Below, piece after piece: positions 17,661-26,546 of a stretch of DNA of 64,000 nt. Below the pieces are notes generated by a model. The model worked only from the letters and a program-made list of their open reading frames with translations. It searched no databases and was not told where the DNA came from. The stretch spans positions 1-64,000 of the forward strand of contig JAMLJD010000005.1 of assembly GCA_023953775.1 (NCBI GenBank). The letters run 5' to 3'. This stretch comes from Rhizobiaceae bacterium. GTDB lineage: Bacteria; Pseudomonadota; Alphaproteobacteria; Rhizobiales; Rhizobiaceae. The translations under genes were made by a program, and so were the position numbers. Numbering within the stretch: the stretch's first letter is position 1; every line of letters begins with the position of its first letter.

Positions 17661-17674
17661 CTGACTAAAGTCAG
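17661..17674. promoter_or_regulatory. Perfect dyad just ahead of the MarR-GNAT start
   Basis: CTGACTAAAGTCAG is a perfect inverted repeat (6-base arms, 2-base spacer) ending three bases before the ATG at 17678. It resembles operators of MarR-family repressors and occupies the ribosome-binding or transcription-start position, so the MarR half of the downstream protein probably represses its own gene here. The binding itself is inference. Confidence 0.5.
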
Positions 17675-17677
17675 CTA

Positions 17678-18574
17678 ATGGACCTTCACGACATCGAAAC
17701 CGTCCGCGCCTTCAACCGGATCGTGACGCTGCGCGCCGGCGCGGCGGATAGCAGCTATCTCGGGCGCGGCCGGCCGCTCGGCCAGGCGCGGCTGTTGTTC
17801 GAGATCGGGCCACAGGGCGCCGATGTTCAATCGCTGCGCGCAAAGCTCGGGCTCGATTCGGGCTATGCAAGCCGGCTGCTGCGCGACCTGGAGCGGCAGG
17901 GCCTTGTCGACCTCCGCCCGGACCCCGACGACGGGCGCAGGCGTCTTGCCGCGCTGACGGCCGCCGGGCTGGCCGAATGGCAAGCCTATGACGACCTCTC
18001 GGACCAGCTCGCATCGACGATGCTCGATCCCCTGTCCGGGCGACAGCGCGAGCGGCTTCTGGCGGCGATGCGCGAGGTGTGCGCCCTGCTCTCGCGGCCG
18101 GCGGTCGAGATCGCCATGGAAGCGCCCGACAGTGCCGATGCGCGCGCCTGCGTCGCCGCCTACATCGCCGAGCTCGCCGAAACGTTCGAGGAGGGCTTCG
18201 ACCCGGCCAACGGCAATCCGACGCCCGAGATCGCGGCGATGACGCCGCCGGCCGGGTGTTTCCTCGTCGCGCGGCTCGACGGGCGCGCCGTCGGCTGCGG
18301 AGCGCTGCATACGCTGGAACCGGGCATCGGCGAAATCAAGCGGATGTGGGTGGCGCGGGAGGCGCGCGGGCTGGGCGTCGCCGGCCGGCTTCTCGAGGCT
18401 CTCGAGACCAAGGCGCGGGCGTTCGGAATGCGCCGGGTGCGGCTCGACACCAATCGCGCGCTGACGGCCGCGCAGGCGATGTACCGCAAGGCCGGCTACG
18501 CCGAGATTCCACGCTTCAACGCCAACCCCTACGCGAATTTCTGGTTCGAGAAGGACCTCGCGGCGGCGGACTGA
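17678..18574 (+). CDS. MarR-type regulator fused to GNAT acetyltransferase
   Basis: A 298-aa protein. Residues about 1-140 are a MarR winged helix (L-G-L-D-S-G-Y-A-S-R-L-L-R-D-L-E recognition helix; D-P-D-D-G-R-R-R wing). Residues about 150-295 are a GNAT domain (E-I-K-R-M-W-V, R-G-L-G-V-A-G-R-L-L, M-Y-R-K-A-G-Y). Such fusions are widespread; some are thought to couple acetylation with transcription control. The dyad immediately upstream fits autoregulation. It lies on the strand opposite the surrounding housekeeping operon. Confidence 0.85.
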   Translation: MDLHDIETVRAFNRIVTLRAGAADSSYLGRGRPLGQARLLFEIGPQGADVQSLRAKLGLDSGYASRLLRDLERQGLVDLRPDPDDGRRRLAALTAAGLAEWQAYDDLSDQLASTMLDPLSGRQRERLLAAMREVCALLSRPAVEIAMEAPDSADARACVAAYIAELAETFEEGFDPANGNPTPEIAAMTPPAGCFLVARLDGRAVGCGALHTLEPGIGEIKRMWVAREARGLGVAGRLLEALETKARAFGMRRVRLDTNRALTAAQAMYRKAGYAEIPRFNANPYANFWFEKDLAAAD

Positions 18575-18587
18575 CGGTGCCGGAGGC

Positions 18588-19202
18588 TTACTCCCTGCGC
18601 AGGGCGAGCCAGGTCCATTCGACCCCGGCGGCCCGGTTCGCCGCCTGCATGGACTCGGCACGGCGCCGCCGTTCGAGCCGGAATCCGGCTACGCGGGCAT
18701 TGGCCAGCGTCGCGTCGACGTCGATCGGACAGACCGGCCGCGCCGGGGCGCCGGGGCCGTGGCGCAGCGCCATGACGACGAGCGCGCCCGGCGCCGCGAT
18801 CTCCCGCAGCCGGCGCATCGCCTGTGCCTGGTCGGGCGCCTCGAGATGCTGCCAGACGCCGATCACGAGAACGAGGTCGAATGCGTTGCGCTCGGCGATC
18901 GCGCCAAGTTCCGGCAGTGAGCCGGAGCGCCAGTCGATGGTTTCAGCGCTGTGCCGGGACATGCCGGCCTTACGCAAACGGTCGACGGGCTCTACCGCGA
19001 CGACCCGGTGACCGAGGCCGGCGAGCCAGGCGGCATCGCGCCCGCTTCCCGCGCCGATGTCGATGGCGCGGACCGGTTGCGACGGCAAAAGATCGATGAC
19101 CGGGGCGAACATCGCCGGGCTCGAAATCGCCTCGCCGCGCTCGATCCATGCATCGGAAACGGCGCCGTAGCCTTCGAAAATTGCGCGTTTTCCGGGACCC
19201 AT
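18588..19202 (-). CDS. Class I SAM-dependent methyltransferase
   Basis: A 204-aa protein with motif I A-I-D-I-G-A-G-S-G-R-D, motif II ending V-V-A-V-E-P-V-D, and a V-I-G-V-W-Q-H-L post-I strand, a plain Rossmann methyltransferase of unknown substrate. The start at 19202 is 49 bases after the era stop, on the same strand, so it is probably the tail of the rnc-era transcript. It converges with the MarR-GNAT gene. Confidence 0.75.
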   Translation of the reverse strand: MGPGKRAIFEGYGAVSDAWIERGEAISSPAMFAPVIDLLPSQPVRAIDIGAGSGRDAAWLAGLGHRVVAVEPVDRLRKAGMSRHSAETIDWRSGSLPELGAIAERNAFDLVLVIGVWQHLEAPDQAQAMRRLREIAAPGALVVMALRHGPGAPARPVCPIDVDATLANARVAGFRLERRRRAESMQAANRAAGVEWTWLALRRE

Positions 19203-19251
19203 GATCAAAATTCCGTCCAACGGGCGGTCGTTTTGCACGAGAATCGGGCGG

Positions 19252-20166
19252 TCAGTGCGGAAATTCGAGTCCCATTTCGCGGTAGCGCTCGGGATCGTCG
19301 CCCCAGTTCTCGCGCACCTTGACGAACAGGAACAGATGGACCGTCTGATCGAGGATCTCGCCGATCTCCTTGCGCGAGGCCTCGCCGATCGACCGCAGGG
19401 TTTCGCCCTTGTGGCCGATGACGATCTTCTTCTGGCTGTCGCGCTCGACATAGATGATCTGCTGGATGCGCACCGAGCCGTTCTTCTGCTCCTCCCACTT
19501 CTCGGTCTCGACATGCGAGGAATAGGGAAGCTCCTGGTGCAGCCGGAGGAACAGCTTCTCGCGGGTGATCTCGGCGGCGAGCTGGCGCATCGGCAGATCG
19601 GATATCTGGTCTTCCGGGTAGTACCACGGCCCCTCGGGCAGCGCGCCGGCGAGATAGTCGAGGAGGTCGTCGCAGCCCGAGCCGTCCAGCGCCGAGATCA
19701 TGAACGTGCGGTCGAAGCCGACCTTGTCGTTGGCCGCGGCGGCAAGGCCGAGCAGCGTCTCGCGCTTCACCCGGTCGACCTTGTTCAGGATCAGGACCTT
19801 CGGTTGGCGGACGCCGGCGAGATTGCCGAGGATCGCCTCGGCGTCGCCGCGGATGCCGCGTTCGGCGTCGACCAGGAAGCAGACGATGTCGGCATCCCTG
19901 GCGCCGCCCCATGCCGTCGTCACCATCGCCTCGTCGAGGCGGCGCCGCGGCTTGAAGATGCCGGGCGTGTCGACGAAAACGATCTGCGCTGAACCGTGAG
20001 TGGCGATGCCGCGCACGATGGCGCGGGTGGTCTGTACCTTGTGGCTGACGATCGACACCTTGGCGCCGACCAGCCGGTTGAGCAGTGTCGACTTGCCGGC
20101 ATTGGGCGCACCGATCAGCGCGACGAAGCCGGAGCGCGTTGCCTTGGTTTCGGCGGGATCAGTCAT
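19252..20166 (-). CDS. era: GTPase Era
   Basis: A 304-aa protein with G1 G-A-P-N-A-G-K-S (residues 19-26), G3 D-T-P-G, G4 N-K-V-D and G5 S-A-L, followed by a KH RNA-binding domain (V-I-G-H-K-G-E-T-L). Era binds the 3' end of 16S rRNA and helps 30S maturation. The start 20166 overlaps the rnc stop by 4 bp (ATGA), so synthesis is coupled to RNase III. Confidence 0.96.
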   Translation of the reverse strand: MTDPAETKATRSGFVALIGAPNAGKSTLLNRLVGAKVSIVSHKVQTTRAIVRGIATHGSAQIVFVDTPGIFKPRRRLDEAMVTTAWGGARDADIVCFLVDAERGIRGDAEAILGNLAGVRQPKVLILNKVDRVKRETLLGLAAAANDKVGFDRTFMISALDGSGCDDLLDYLAGALPEGPWYYPEDQISDLPMRQLAAEITREKLFLRLHQELPYSSHVETEKWEEQKNGSVRIQQIIYVERDSQKKIVIGHKGETLRSIGEASRKEIGEILDQTVHLFLFVKVRENWGDDPERYREMGLEFPH

Positions 20167-20882
20167 TCGACGGCTTCCGTTCTTTGCCAGACGCCTTCGC
20201 GCTCGAGGAGTGCGGCGGCGGCATTCTGTTCGGCTTCGCGCTTCGAGCGGCCGCGCGCGATGGCGGGCTCGAGACGGCCGACCGTGACGCTGACGGTGAA
20301 GACCGGCTCGTGGTCCGGCCCCTCGCGCGACAGCGTGTGATAGGCCGGCGAAGCCGTGACGCTCTGATGCGCCCACTCCTGCAGCTCGGTCTTGGCGTCG
20401 CGCCGGACAGCCTCCACCGTCAGAGCCCTCGCCTGCCAGTAGCGGCGGATGAAGCCGCGCGCGGCCTCAAGGCCGCCGTCCAGATAGAGCGCCGCAATGA
20501 GCGCCTCGACCACGTCGGCGTTGATGTTGACGCGCTTGCGCCCCGACTGGGCGCGGATGTCGCTGCCCGCATGAACGAAGCGGCCAAGCCCGATCTCGTC
20601 GGCGATCGAGGCCAGTGCCTCGGCATTGACGAGGCTGTTGAGACGCACCGAAAGCTCGCCCTCGCTGGCTGCCGGAAAGGCCGCGAACAGCATCTCGGCC
20701 ACGGTCAGGCCGAGCACGCGGTCGCCGAGAAACTCGAGCCGCTGATAGTCGGCACCCGACCGGCCGGGCGCGCTCGGATGGGTGAGCGCCCGTTCGACGA
20801 CGGCGTGATCGGAAAAGCGATGACCGGTGATCGCCGCCAGCTCGTCCGCGAGCGCCTGGCCGGACGGAGGCCTCGTCACCAT
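20163..20882 (-). CDS. rnc: Ribonuclease III
   Basis: A 239-aa protein with the RNase III signature Q-R-L-E-F-L-G-D-R-V-L-G-L holding catalytic Glu/Asp, then a dsRNA-binding domain (D-A-K-T-E-L-Q-E-W to the Ala-rich C-terminal helix). It processes rRNA precursors and structured mRNAs. Start 20882 gives M-V-T-R-P-P; no close upstream ribosome site is obvious, and it follows lepB after 16 bases. Confidence 0.95.
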   Translation of the reverse strand: MVTRPPSGQALADELAAITGHRFSDHAVVERALTHPSAPGRSGADYQRLEFLGDRVLGLTVAEMLFAAFPAASEGELSVRLNSLVNAEALASIADEIGLGRFVHAGSDIRAQSGRKRVNINADVVEALIAALYLDGGLEAARGFIRRYWQARALTVEAVRRDAKTELQEWAHQSVTASPAYHTLSREGPDHEPVFTVSVTVGRLEPAIARGRSKREAEQNAAAALLEREGVWQRTEAVE

Positions 20883-20898
20883 CGAGACACGAACGGGC

Positions 20899-21648
20899 TC
20901 AATCGACCCACTGGAACAGGCGCGAGGCGCGCATTCCGGTCGGCCACTTCCAGATTTCCAGCGGACTCGAGCCGCCGGCGATCGAGAAGAAGATGATGTT
21001 GGCGCGGCCGACCAGATTCTCGTAGGGCACGAAGCCCACCGAGAACCGGCTGTCGGCGGAATTGTCACGGTTGTCGCCCATCATGAAATAGTGGCCGTTC
21101 GGCACCACGAATTCGCGCGTGTCGTCGCCGATCGAATTGCTCGACAGGTCGAGCGTGTCGTAGGTGACGCCGTTGGGCAGGGTCTCGCGGTAGACATCCA
21201 CCGGGCGGTCGACCTCGGTGACGTCGGGGTCATCGATCTGTCCGACCTTCTCGCGCGGCACCGGCTCGTCGTTGATGAAAAGCTGACCCTGGCGCATCTG
21301 GATGCGGTCGCCCGGCAGCCCGATCACCCGCTTGATGTAGTCGAGCGAGGGATTGGGCGGAAACTTGAACACGACGACGTCGCCGCGCTCCGGCTCGCCA
21401 CCCCATATGCGGCCGGAAAAAAGCGGCGGCGAAAACGGGAACGAGTTGCGCGAATAGCCATAGGCCCATTTGGTGACGAACAGATAGTCGCCCTCGAGAA
21501 GGGTCGGACGCATCGAGCCGGACGGGATCGAAAAGGGCTGAAACAGGAAGGTGCGAATCACCAGCGCGAGCAGCAGCGCCTGGACGATGACGCTTATGGT
21601 TTCGCCAAGCCCGCCGGATTTCTTCTGCGATCGTTCAGACACGCTCAT
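20899..21648 (-). CDS. lepB: Signal peptidase I
   Basis: A 249-aa inner-membrane protease with one N-terminal membrane helix, the catalytic Ser in P-S-G-S-M-R-P-T-L, the general-base Lys in Y-I-K-R-V-I-G-L-P-G-D, and the box E M-G-D-N-R-D-N-S-x-D-S-R. It removes Sec signal peptides at the periplasmic face. The start 21648 has a GAGGG site upstream; an ATG at 21678 is in frame. Confidence 0.95.
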   Translation of the reverse strand: MSVSERSQKKSGGLGETISVIVQALLLALVIRTFLFQPFSIPSGSMRPTLLEGDYLFVTKWAYGYSRNSFPFSPPLFSGRIWGGEPERGDVVVFKFPPNPSLDYIKRVIGLPGDRIQMRQGQLFINDEPVPREKVGQIDDPDVTEVDRPVDVYRETLPNGVTYDTLDLSSNSIGDDTREFVVPNGHYFMMGDNRDNSADSRFSVGFVPYENLVGRANIIFFSIAGGSSPLEIWKWPTGMRASRLFQWVD

Positions 21649-21748
21649 GTCGCCCTCGGTTGGAAACGGGTTCGTCATAACGGCTCTCATGACGCGCCGC
21701 AACGAAATTGCCCGACTGGGGCACAAAGATGGCAGCAGCGCGGCGCGG

Positions 21749-22150
21749 TCAGGTCGACGGCAGCGCCTCGATGATGACGAAGGCCTGGGCAAGCGGAAAA
21801 TCGTCGGTGATGGTGAGATGGACGGACGCGGTGTGGCCCGCCGGCAGCATGGCGGCAAGACGGCTCGCCGCGCCGCCGGTCAGCTTCATCGTCGGCTTGC
21901 CGCCGGGCAGGTTCACTACACCCATGTCGCGCCAGAAGACGCCGCGCGCGAGACCGGTGCCGAGCGCCTTCGCGCATGCCTCCTTGGCGGCGAAGCGCTT
22001 GGCGTAGGAGGCCGCGCGCTCCTTGCGGCGATCGGATTTTGCACGTTCGATCTCGGTGAAGACGCGGTTCGTGAAGCGCTCGCCGTGGCGTTCGAGCGTC
22101 CGTTCGATGCGCCGAATGTCGATGAGGTCGCTGCCCAGCCCGATGATCAT
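21749..22150 (-). CDS. acpS: Holo-[acyl-carrier-protein] synthase
   Basis: A 133-aa protein with both AcpS motifs: [11 protein letters not shown] at the N-terminus and [12 protein letters not shown], whose Asp and Glu bind magnesium. It transfers phosphopantetheine from CoA to ACP. Its ATG overlaps the TGA of the DUF2062 gene by one base (TGATG). Confidence 0.94.
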   Translation of the reverse strand: MIIGLGSDLIDIRRIERTLERHGERFTNRVFTEIERAKSDRRKERAASYAKRFAAKEACAKALGTGLARGVFWRDMGVVNLPGGKPTMKLTGGAASRLAAMLPAGHTASVHLTITDDFPLAQAFVIIEALPST

Positions 22151-22743
22151 CAGCCTGCCGGCGCGCCCGCGCGGATCGCGCTGGCGTCGGCACGGCGGCG
22201 GGCACGCTCGGCAAGCCGCTTGCGCCGCTGTTCCTGGAAGGTGGCGACCGCGCTGCGCGTGACGAAATAGAACCCGAGCGCGAAAACAAGGCCGAGCGGG
22301 ATGGCGCCCACCGTCATCGGCTTCAGCAGTGGCTCCCACAGCGTCTCGAAATCGAGATGCATCAGCGTGCGGCCGAGCTCGAGGGGAACCACGTCGCCGG
22401 GATGCTGGCCTTCGGTGATCAGCCGGCCAAGCGCCAGGGTGGCGCCCCAGATGAAAGGAAAGGTGATCGGATTGCCGATCGCCGTACCCAGCGCCGAGGC
22501 CAGCAGATTGCCTGAGATCACCCAGGCAAGGGCCGCGGCAACGACGAAGTGAAAGCCCAGGAACGGCGTGAAAGAGGCGAAAACGCCCGCCGCGACGCCG
22601 GCGGCTATGGCATGCGGCGTGGCCGACAGGCGCAGGATCCGCTTGGCGACATACTGGGCCGAGCGCAGGTGCGAACGGGACGGCCAGAAAACCGCCTTCA
22701 CACGTTCCAGGAAATGTTGAGGCTTACGCCGACGAAACAGCAT
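22150..22743 (-). CDS. DUF2062 membrane protein
   Basis: A 197-aa protein with a basic N-terminus and three hydrophobic segments ([35 protein letters not shown]). The P-F-x-G-F-H and G-N-P-I-T-F-P blocks are the DUF2062 hallmarks. Function unknown; its place between rel and acpS is typical for rhizobia. Confidence 0.85.
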   Translation of the reverse strand: MLFRRRKPQHFLERVKAVFWPSRSHLRSAQYVAKRILRLSATPHAIAAGVAAGVFASFTPFLGFHFVVAAALAWVISGNLLASALGTAIGNPITFPFIWGATLALGRLITEGQHPGDVVPLELGRTLMHLDFETLWEPLLKPMTVGAIPLGLVFALGFYFVTRSAVATFQEQRRKRLAERARRRADASAIRAGAPAG

Positions 22744-22789
22744 TCCTTACCCGACCTGGACCCGGAGTTTCGGCGAACCGAACCGCCCG

Positions 22790-22815
22790 AACAAGCGGAA
22801 TCATATCCGCTTGTT
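22790..22815. promoter_or_regulatory. Perfect 10-bp dyad in front of the DUF2062-acpS-lepB-rnc-era operon
   Basis: AACAAGCGGA (22790-22799) and TCCGCTTGTT (22806-22815) are exact inverted repeats around a 6-base loop. On the operon strand no T-run follows, so it is not a plain terminator for rel. It may be an operator or an RNA hairpin in the leader of the DUF2062 operon, whose start codon lies 47 bases further on. Confidence 0.45.
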
Positions 22816-22950
22816 TCTTAAGCTTTGGTTGGTTGTGCGTTCCGCCCCGGTGTTTTGGCGAAACTATAGCCATGGGGTCACCAGCGGACAACTCGACTTT
22901 GGCAGGAAAGCGGCCAAGACCGGCGGCGGCGACGATTTTTCCCCGCCCGG

Positions 22951-25188
22951 TCAGCCGTTCACGCGCCGCGCCGCGCTGACGCTCGGATTCTCCTTGAGCT
23001 GCGACAGCAGCCGGTTGAGGTGCTTCAGGTCCCAGACCTCGAGGTCGATATTCATCTCGGTGAAGTCCGGCGCGGCGCGCACCATCGACAGGGTGTGGAT
23101 GTTGGCGTCGTTCTGGGCGATCACCTGGGCGATGTTGGCGAGCGAGCCCGGCTCGTTGATCGCGACGACGGAAACGCGAGCGGGAAACCGCTCCTTCATG
23201 TGCTCGTCGATGTCCCAGCGGACGTCGATCCAGCGGTCGGGCTGGTCGTCGAAGGCGGTGAGCGCCGGCGACTGGATCGGATAGATGGTGATTCCGGAGC
23301 CGGGCTGGAGGATGCCGACGATGCGATCGCCCGGCACCGCGCCCTCCGGCGCGAAGTGAACGGGAAGATCGCCGCCGACGCCACGGATCGGCAAGGCGCC
23401 CTTTTCACCGCCAGCCTCCTTGCCCTTGCCGCGGCGGCGGGCGACGCGCTCGGGCAACTGGAACAGCATGCCGGCTGCGTTGCGCAGGTTGAACCAGCCT
23501 TCCTCGCGTGCCTTGGGCTGCGGGGTCACCCGTTCGTCCTTGTAGTCGGGCAGAACCGCCTTGACGACGTCGGGCGACGACAGCTCGCCGCGGCCGACGG
23601 CAGCGAGGACATCCTCGACATCCTTGCGCGCCAGCCGGTGCAGCACCGGCTTCAGGCTCTCTTTCGTGAACTTCTTGCCGGCGCGCTCGAATGCGCGCTC
23701 CAGGATGCGCGTGCCGAGGCCCGAATACTGCTTGCGGATGGCGTTCTTGGTGGCGCGGCGGATGGCCGAGCGCGCCTTGCCGGTGACGACGACCGATTCC
23801 CACGCGGCGGGCGGCACCTGCGCCTTGGAGCGGATGATCTCGACCTCGTCGCCGTTCTTGAGCTCGGTCATCAGCGGCATGATGCGGCCGTTGACCTTGG
23901 CGCCGACGCAGGTGTCGCCGACATCGGTATGCACGGCATAGGCGAAGTCGATCGGCGTCGCGCCGCGCGGCAGCGCGATCAGCATGCCTTTCGGGGTGAA
24001 GCAGAACACCTGGTCCTGGAAGAGCTCGAGCTTGGTGTTTTCAAGGAACTCTTCCGGATTGTCGCCTTCCGACAGCGCCTCGATGGTCCGCCGCAACCAA
24101 GCATAGGCATTGGTGTCCTTGGAAATCTGATGGCCGGCACCGTTGGGCCGGTCTCCGAAATCCTTGTAGATCGTGTGCGCTGCGACGCCGTATTCGGCGA
24201 TGCTGTTCATCTCGCCGGTGCGGATCTGCAGTTCGACGCGCTGGCGCGACGGGCCGACGATCGTGGTGTGGATCGAGCGGTAGTCGTTCTGCTTCGGGGT
24301 CGAGATGTAGTCCTTGAAGCGGCCGGGAACCATCGACCAGGTGGTGTGGATGGCGAACAGGGCGCGATAGCAGTCCTCGACATTCTCGACCACGACGCGG
24401 AAGCCGAAGATGTCGGAGAGCTGCTCGAAGGACAGACCCTTGGTCTCCATCTTGCGGAACACCGACCAGGGCTTCTTCTGCCGGCTCTTCACCACGGCCT
24501 TGATGCCGTATTTCTCGAACAGCGACGACAGCGCGTTCTCGATCTCGGCGACCATGCCCTTGTTGCGCTCGAAGATGTCGGTCAACCGCTCGACGACCGT
24601 TCGATAGGCCTCGGGATTGATGTAGCGGAAAGCGAGTTCCTCGAGTTCCTCGCGCATGTCCTGCATGCCCATGCGGCCGGCGAGCGGCGCATAGATCTCC
24701 ATCGTCTCCTCGGCGATCCGCAGCCGCTTGGCTTCCGGCACGTGGTCGAGCGTGCGCATGTTGTGCAGGCGGTCGGCGAGCTTGACCAGAAGGACGCGCA
24801 CGTCCTCGGCAATGGCGAGCAGAAGCTTGCGCAGGTTCTCGGCCTGCTCGGCCTTCTTGGAGACGAGGTCGAGCTTCTTGAGCTTGGTCAGCCCCTCGAC
24901 GAGCTTGCCCATCTCGGGCCCGAACAGCTCGTCGATCTCCTGGCGGGTGGCGGTCGTGTCCTCGATCGTGTCGTGCAGGAGGGCGACCGCGATGGTCGCC
25001 TCGTCCATATGCATGTCGGTGAGGATGGCGGCGACTTCGAGGGGATGGGAGAAGTAGGGATCGCCGGAAGCGCGCTTCTGATGGCCATGCTTCTGCATGG
25101 CGTAGACATAGGCCTTGTTGAGCAGCGCTTCATTGACGTCGGGCTTGTAGCGCTGGACGCGCTCGACAAGCTCGTATTGACGCATCAT
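22951..25188 (-). CDS. rel: Bifunctional (p)ppGpp synthetase/hydrolase
   Basis: A 745-aa long RSH protein: HD hydrolase domain (A-L-L-H-D-T-I-E-D-T), synthetase domain with the R-F-K-D-Y-I-S motif and Q-N-D-Y-R-S-I-H-T, TGS domain (I-D-F-A-Y-A-V-H-T-D-V-G), helical region and a C-terminal ACT domain. R-x-K-D in the synthetase loop is the signature of bifunctional enzymes. It is the usual single stringent-response enzyme of alphaproteobacteria. Two adjacent ATGs (25188, 25185) follow a GGAAG site. Confidence 0.95.
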   Translation of the reverse strand: MMRQYELVERVQRYKPDVNEALLNKAYVYAMQKHGHQKRASGDPYFSHPLEVAAILTDMHMDEATIAVALLHDTIEDTTATRQEIDELFGPEMGKLVEGLTKLKKLDLVSKKAEQAENLRKLLLAIAEDVRVLLVKLADRLHNMRTLDHVPEAKRLRIAEETMEIYAPLAGRMGMQDMREELEELAFRYINPEAYRTVVERLTDIFERNKGMVAEIENALSSLFEKYGIKAVVKSRQKKPWSVFRKMETKGLSFEQLSDIFGFRVVVENVEDCYRALFAIHTTWSMVPGRFKDYISTPKQNDYRSIHTTIVGPSRQRVELQIRTGEMNSIAEYGVAAHTIYKDFGDRPNGAGHQISKDTNAYAWLRRTIEALSEGDNPEEFLENTKLELFQDQVFCFTPKGMLIALPRGATPIDFAYAVHTDVGDTCVGAKVNGRIMPLMTELKNGDEVEIIRSKAQVPPAAWESVVVTGKARSAIRRATKNAIRKQYSGLGTRILERAFERAGKKFTKESLKPVLHRLARKDVEDVLAAVGRGELSSPDVVKAVLPDYKDERVTPQPKAREEGWFNLRNAAGMLFQLPERVARRRGKGKEAGGEKGALPIRGVGGDLPVHFAPEGAVPGDRIVGILQPGSGITIYPIQSPALTAFDDQPDRWIDVRWDIDEHMKERFPARVSVVAINEPGSLANIAQVIAQNDANIHTLSMVRAAPDFTEMNIDLEVWDLKHLNRLLSQLKENPSVSAARRVNG

Positions 25189-25300
25189 GGCCCGGCTTCC
25201 GTGTGTTCAAAATAAAATGCGCCGCGCTGGGAGGCACGGCGCATGATACTCAATAATGATGAAAGTGCAGCGGCGGAAGTGTCGCCGATCGCCGCAACTA

Positions 25301-25702
25301 TCAGTAATCGTCGCTCTTTTCCGGCGGGACGAGCCCTTCGATGCCGGCGAGCAGGTCTTCCTCGCTCATGCGGTCGAAGGTGATGTTGTCCTCGGGCGCG
25401 TCGGCATCGGCGGTCGCATCCGGCGACGCGGCGTCGATCAGCTCCGGCGCGTCGGCGGCTTCCGGCTCGTCGACCTCGACATGCTTCTGCAGCGAATGGA
25501 TCAGGTCTTCCTTGAGGTCGCCGGGCGACAGGGTCTCGTCGGCGATCTCGCGCAGCGCGACCACCGGGTTCTTGTCGTTGTCGCGATCGATGGTGATCTG
25601 CGAACCCTGCGAGATCATGCGTGCACGGTGTCCGGCAAGCAGCACGAGCTCGAAGCGGTTCTCGACCTTGTCGATACAGTCTTCAACGGTGACGCGGGCC
25701 AT
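25301..25702 (-). CDS. rpoZ: RNA polymerase omega subunit
   Basis: A 133-aa protein starting M-A-R-V-T-V-E-D-C with [14 protein letters not shown] and [10 protein letters not shown], the RpoZ core, plus the long acidic tail usual in rhizobia. Omega helps assemble beta' and binds ppGpp; its position upstream of rel is standard. The start is at 25702. Confidence 0.95.
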   Translation of the reverse strand: MARVTVEDCIDKVENRFELVLLAGHRARMISQGSQITIDRDNDKNPVVALREIADETLSPGDLKEDLIHSLQKHVEVDEPEAADAPELIDAASPDATADADAPEDNITFDRMSEEDLLAGIEGLVPPEKSDDY

Positions 25703-25964
25703 GGAATGCCCCTTTCGTTCTTCATTTTCCGGGAAATCAGCGGCGTCCATATCGCGAACGGCGGTCGATTACAAGCATCATGAGATGCGCCCGCGGCGGC
25801 GGCCGGCCCTCCGCCCCGCGACAATTTCGCTGTCGCCGGCGAAATCTGCAACGGCCTGCGCCGGGATGCTTGGAAACCCACCCGGTGCGCGCTAGTTCAT
25901 AGGATGGACCCGGCCGCCGATTTCGCCGGGATGCCTCGATTGCACGCCGAAAGGAAGCATTGCC

Positions 25965-26546
25965 ATGTTCGATCCACGCGAAAAGATCGCCCTTTTCATC
26001 GACGGCGCCAATCTCTACGCAACCTCGCGGTCGCTCGGCTTCGACATCGACTACCGCCGGCTGCTGGCGCATTTCCAGAAGCGCGGCTATCTCCTGCGCG
26101 CCTACTACTACACCGCGCTGGTCGAGGATCAGGAATATTCCTCGATCCGGCCGCTGATCGACTGGCTCGACTACAATGGCTACAAGGTGGTCACCAAGCC
26201 GGCCAAGGAGTTCACCGACGCCTCCGGGCGGCGGAAGATCAAGGGCAACATGGACATCGAGCTGGCGATCGACGCGATGGAGCTTTCCGACGTCGTCGAC
26301 CACTATGTGATCTTTTCCGGCGACGGCGATTTCCGCTCGCTGGTCGAGGCACTGCAGCGGCGCGGCCGCAAGGTCAGCGTGATCTCGACCATGGCCTCGC
26401 AGCCGCCGATGATCTCCGACGATCTGCGCCGTCAGGCCGACCACTTCATCGACCTCGTGTCGCTGAAGGCGGATGTCGGACGCGACCCGTCCGAGCGGCC
26501 GCAACGGCGCACGGAAGAACCCGACGGCGACGAAGACGACCTTTGA
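25965..26546 (+). CDS. NYN-domain (LabA/DUF88) predicted ribonuclease
   Basis: A 193-aa NYN protein of the PIN-like superfamily: F-I-D-G-A-N-L (first Asp), N-M-D-I-E-L-A-I-D-A-M, and I-F-S-G-D-G-D-F (two acidic residues) form the expected metal site; the C-terminal ~25 residues are a charged tail. These proteins are probably RNA nucleases. The TGA overlaps the start of the next gene by one base (TGATG). Confidence 0.85.
   Translation: MFDPREKIALFIDGANLYATSRSLGFDIDYRRLLAHFQKRGYLLRAYYYTALVEDQEYSSIRPLIDWLDYNGYKVVTKPAKEFTDASGRRKIKGNMDIELAIDAMELSDVVDHYVIFSGDGDFRSLVEALQRRGRKVSVISTMASQPPMISDDLRRQADHFIDLVSLKADVGRDPSERPQRRTEEPDGDEDDL

Noticed and set aside
23020-25215. 731-codon open frame on the plus strand opposite rel
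   Set aside because: It is the antisense of rel in high-GC DNA; the minus strand encodes a complete RSH protein with all catalytic motifs.
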